64,000 bases of DNA from Pseudarthrobacter raffinosi (GTDB taxonomy: Bacteria > Actinomycetota > Actinomycetes > Actinomycetales > Micrococcaceae), in assembly GCF_023913735.1 (NCBI RefSeq), contig NZ_JAMXBH010000015.1, forward strand, positions 1 through 64,000. Reading direction: 5' to 3'. The position numbers and the translations under genes were made by a program. How positions within the stretch are numbered: the first letter of the stretch is position 1; the number at the start of each line of letters is the position of its first letter. The notes under the pieces were generated by a model. The model was not told where the DNA came from, made no database searches, and worked only from the letters and a program-made list of their open reading frames with translations. This document shows, one piece after another, positions 61,663 to 64,000 of the stretch.

Positions 61663-62280
61663 TCAGCCGGGCACGTAGTGGCGCAGGAACGCGCTGACGT
61701 CCACCATCTCCGACTTGCTCATGGCGTGGCCCATGCCCGGATACGTCCTGGCGGTCAACCGGGTGTTTTCGTTCAGCCATTGTCCGGTGTAGGCCGTGGC
61801 GTCCTCATTGATCACCAGGTCCGCCTTGTCCCGCCCCCAGAAAAAGGGCGGCGGGGCCGTGAAGGATTCGGTCAGGGACAACAGCTCGTTTTCCAGCACA
61901 AAACCGGAAAGCCCAACCGTGGCCTTGTAATCCGCGGGATGGAGCCGGAGCAGCGTGCTGGCCATGGCCATCCCCTGCGAGTAACCCAACAGACTCACGC
62001 TGCTGTGCTGGCCCCTGACGGAGTTAATCCACGCCTGGACGGTGTTGGTGGCCGCGATGACATCCGCGAAATCGTTGGCCAGGAAGTAGTCCAGCAGGAA
62101 CCAGCCGTAGTGGTCGCCGATCACCATGGGTGCGCGCAGGGCAACACAAGTGAACTCGGCCGGCAGGTATTCGAACAGCCGCACCATCCGCGACTCATCG
62201 GTGCCGTAGCCATGCATCATGACCAGCAGCGGCGTGCCGTCCCGTTCGCTTTCCGGCTTGGACCACGTAACTGTTTCCAT
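61663..62280 (-). CDS. Alpha/beta-hydrolase (phospholipase/carboxylesterase family)
   Basis: 205 residues. Nucleophile elbow LLGYSQGMAM (Ser about 100), oxyanion MMHGYGTDES, acid in INEDATAY or near, His in GMGHAMSKSE. Close to bacterial carboxylesterase/acyl-protein-thioesterase-like (Abhydrolase_2) proteins. Cytoplasmic esterase of unknown substrate. Confidence 0.87.
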   Translation of the reverse strand: METVTWSKPESERDGTPLLVMMHGYGTDESRMVRLFEYLPAEFTCVALRAPMVIGDHYGWFLLDYFLANDFADVIAATNTVQAWINSVRGQHSSVSLLGYSQGMAMASTLLRLHPADYKATVGLSGFVLENELLSLTESFTAPPPFFWGRDKADLVINEDATAYTGQWLNENTRLTARTYPGMGHAMSKSEMVDVSAFLRHYVPG

Positions 62281-62370
62281 CGGATCAGCGTAGCCAGTCC
62301 AGCGGGCCAGCGGCTCGCATCGACTCCTGCCGCGAATGTGCCGGAAAAGCCGCCCGCCGTGCTTGGCTCT

Positions 62371-62759
62371 CTATTCTGCCCCGGACCCGAGGTGCCCGGC
62401 CGCATCCTTCTGGACCGCAGCAGCCTTGGATGAGAAGTCGGCGATGGTCCGCAACTGCTCGTCGCTGTAGCCCTCCAGCAGGGCCGCCAGCCCGCCCATG
62501 AATCCAGGAAATAGGGCGCCGCGGCAGAGGCCTGGTCACCCACCAGTTCGATCAGCACCTTGCGCCTGTCCTCCTGATGCCGGACGCGCCGGGCCACACC
62601 CTTGGCCTCAAGCCGCCGCATCAGGCCGGTCACGGATGCGGGGGCCAAGCCCGGCCGCTCGCCGAACTCCCCCGCCGTCAGGGGGCCGAAGCGCATCAGA
62701 ATGTCGATCGCCTTGCCCTCGGTGGCCGAGAGTCCCCGCAGTTCGGAGAACGAAATAAA
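62371..62759 (-). pseudogene. MarR-family regulator, truncated and frameshifted
   Basis: The winged helix reads LSATEGKAIDILMRFGPLTAGEFGERPGLAPASVTGLMRRLEAKGVARRVRHQEDRRKVLIELV, then the frame shifts near 62500 and continues as LLEGYSDEQLRTIADFSSKAAAVQKDAAGHLGSGAE to TAG 62371. About 35-40 N-terminal residues are missing: upstream of FSELRG there is a stop (62760-62762) and no start codon. Both lesions make it non-functional. It abuts the decayed monooxygenase, which it probably once controlled. Confidence 0.82.
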
Positions 62760-62776
62760 TCAGAAGGAGAACAGCC

Positions 62777-63360
62777 ATGTTGAACTGCCTCATCATCGGG
62801 TCCGGCGTCGCAGGGCTGGCGACGGCCCTGTCACTGCAAAAGGCGGGGCACACGCCCGTTGTCTTCGAAGCGTACGGCGGCCCGTCGGACGGCGTCGGAG
62901 GCTTCCTTACCGTCGCCGTCAACGGCTTCGACGCCCTGGACACCCTTGGGCTGAAGCACGCCGCGGCAGGGCTGGGGTTCAGCACGCCGCGGATGTCCAT
63001 GTACCTGGGCTCGACGGGACGCCACCTGATCGACTTCAAGTACGGCGGCGCCCTGCCGGACGGGACCACCGCCCGCACACTGACGCGCTCCGAGCTATAC
63101 GGACTGCTCCGCACGGAAGCGACGCGTCGGGGCATCCGCATCCTGTACGGAAAGGGGCTCAGCTCCGTGACCGAAACCCCCGACGGCGTGACCGCAGGAT
63201 TCGACGACGGCACGTCCGCCGAAGGCCACCTGCTGATAGGCGCGGACGGGCTGCGGTCCACCGTCCGGACTGGGTCTACCGTCACCACATCGACTGGGGA
63301 GCCGGGCACGACTCGGGATTTGAGGCCAGCGTTCCGCCCAACACCGGACACGTAAGGTAG
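62777..63360 (+). pseudogene. FAD-dependent monooxygenase, internally deleted
   Basis: The N-terminal 165 residues are a PHBH-type flavin monooxygenase: LIIGSGVAGLATALSLQKAGHTPVVFEA (FAD GxGxxG) and HLLIGADGLRSTVR (GD motif). Right after STVR the frame breaks; the other frame reads PDWVYRHHIDW, the last residues of this family, to 63360. Over 150 residues in between are missing (normal length about 390). An SD (GAAGGAGA) still precedes ATG 62777. A deletion joining near 63265 explains it. Confidence 0.83.
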
Positions 63361-63457
63361 CCTGACGCTGGAAAGCATGCTTAGCAAGTGCGGCGCACAG
63401 GATGCTGCCGCGCGTAGTACCGCCCCTCCAAGATCAGCGGACAACAAGGAGCAAGTC

Positions 63458-63715
63458 ATGAGAATCGGTTCCTCCATCTTCCTTATTGCACTCGGCGCCA
63501 TCCTGGCCTGGGCCGTCGCCCCGGGACTCATCCCCTTCATAGACCAGGTCATGGTTGGCTACATCCTGATGGCTGTTGGCGTGATCGGGCTGATCGCCTC
63601 CCTCATCCTGGCCTCACCGGGCCGCAGCCGCCGGGTCAGCGAAACCCGTTCGGTGGTTGATCCCAACACCGGCGAGCGCATCACCCGCAACGAAAGCCGC
63701 GACGGCGGTATCTAG
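63458..63715 (+). CDS. Small two-helix membrane protein (DUF6458-like)
   Basis: 85 residues. Two membrane segments (about 5-27 and 33-52) followed by a basic tail SPGRSRRVSETRSVVDPNTGERITRNESRDGG, as in actinobacterial DUF6458 proteins. Function unknown. AAGGAG 7 nt before ATG 63458. AAAGCATGCTTAG at 63372-63384 resembles the dps palindrome and may regulate it. Confidence 0.82.
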   Translation: MRIGSSIFLIALGAILAWAVAPGLIPFIDQVMVGYILMAVGVIGLIASLILASPGRSRRVSETRSVVDPNTGERITRNESRDGGI

Positions 63716-63734
63716 GCTCCACAACCACCCGGAC

Positions 63735-63769
63735 GCCGGGCCGGACCACACAGGCCCGGCCCGGCTTTT
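63735..63769 (+). terminator. Terminator after the DUF6458-like gene
   Basis: GCCGGGCCGG (63735-63744) and CCGGCCCGGC (63756-63765), 11-nt loop, followed by TTTT (63766-63769). Confidence 0.85.
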
Positions 63770-63820
63770 CCGTTCCGCGCGAAGACCCGGCCTGCGGACT
63801 TTGTTTCTTGTGGGTTTCCA

Positions 63821-63850
63821 TTGACAAACCAACATAAGCGAAGATAAAGT
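63821..63850 (+). promoter_or_regulatory. Promoter of the deoR-type gene
   Basis: TTGACA (63821-63826), 18-nt spacer, TAAAGT (63845-63850), in an AT-rich patch. The CRP-like site 63868-63883 lies downstream of it. Confidence 0.65.
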
Positions 63851-63867
63851 CAAGTAATTCAACATCA

Positions 63868-63883
63868 TGTGATGCCAATCACT
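63868..63883. promoter_or_regulatory. CRP-like site before the deoR-type gene
   Basis: TGTGATGCCAATCACT: TGTGA-N6-TCACT, matching the CRP half-sites and nearly equal to the tctC site (17520-17535). Its centre is about 18 nt after the predicted start of transcription, a position suited to repression, unless a second promoter exists further down. Confidence 0.5.
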
Positions 63884-63930
63884 GGACGTCACAGCCGCTG
63901 GGATTCAGCACTTTACGCAATGGAGGGTAC

Positions 63931-64000
63931 GTGTTCGCCGAGGAGCGCCAGCAGAAGATTGCCGAGCTAGTCGCGGGCACGGGCCGGGTCAGCGTGACCA
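63931..64000 (+). CDS. DeoR-family regulator, N-terminal part only
   Basis: Cut by the window end. MFAEERQQKIAELVAGTGRVSVT is the start of a DeoR/GlpR helix-turn-helix, as found in repressors of sugar (often fructose) operons. GTG 63931 follows GGAGG with 4 nt spacing. Target cannot be told without the following genes. Confidence 0.8.
   Translation, partial: MFAEERQQKIAELVAGTGRVSVT

Overview
The window is high-GC DNA from an actinobacterium, most likely of the Arthrobacter/Pseudarthrobacter group (family Micrococcaceae). This is inferred from base composition, many GTG/TTG starts, 4-nt GTGA/ATGA gene overlaps, a DUF222/HNH endonuclease, an EcsC-like protein, DUF3618 and actinobacterial holin-like membrane proteins, and a histidine ammonia-lyase with the Cys-Ser-Gly triad. 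It is mostly ordinary chromosome: about 60 genes, no tRNA or rRNA, no CRISPR array and no intact mobile element.

Layout. 1-2.1 kb is decayed: an IS1380-type transposase broken by many frameshifts, then the remnant of an NlpC/P60 hydrolase with a possible c-di-AMP riboswitch leader. 2.1-5.5 kb is a coupled operon (LolA-like secreted protein, ABC ATPase, ABC permease). 5.6-9.4 kb has a PEP-utilising phosphotransferase and a tandem universal stress protein. 9.8-15.1 kb carries an FAD-type protein, a CopC-like membrane protein, a short UvrA paralogue and a purine permease. 15.1-21.2 kb is a tricarboxylate module: a CitAB-like two-component system divergent from tctCBA and a universal stress protein. 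22.1-26.5 kb is the histidine utilisation locus: hutU-hutH with an IclR regulator and three matching palindromes that look like its operators.

26.6-38.6 kb is mixed: GNAT, DUF222/HNH, a membrane protein/HTH/oxidoreductase operon, an amino-acid permease, a frameshifted LysE exporter, a divergent NmrA-like reductase/HxlR pair with tandem operator repeats, and a hydroxybutyrate dehydrogenase/MHS transporter/LysR group. 38.6-43.7 kb holds a spermidine-synthase-like protein and a four-gene set of small membrane and coiled-coil envelope proteins ending in a YihY/BrkB protein. 43.8-47.2 kb is the least explained block: an acyl-CoA-dehydrogenase-like protein, a PIG-L deacetylase fused to a methyltransferase, and a family 2 glycosyltransferase, tightly coupled. 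47.2-57.9 kb contains dps, an O-methyltransferase, a TetR regulator, AzlCD, a DoxX-like protein, GDPD, DUF445, pxpA, EcsC and an MFS transporter. 57.9-61.1 kb is a disaccharide phosphorylase (GH65)/beta-phosphoglucomutase operon behind a LacI-type operator. 61.6-64 kb has an esterase, a decayed MarR/FAD-monooxygenase pair, a small DUF6458-like protein and the start of a DeoR regulator.

Regulatory DNA is the most readable novelty: IclR-type sites at hut, HxlR tandem repeats, CRP-like sites before tctC and deoR, a palindrome shared by dps and envelope genes, and at least eight genes whose -10-like hexamer lies 5-7 nt before the start codon, suggesting leaderless mRNAs.
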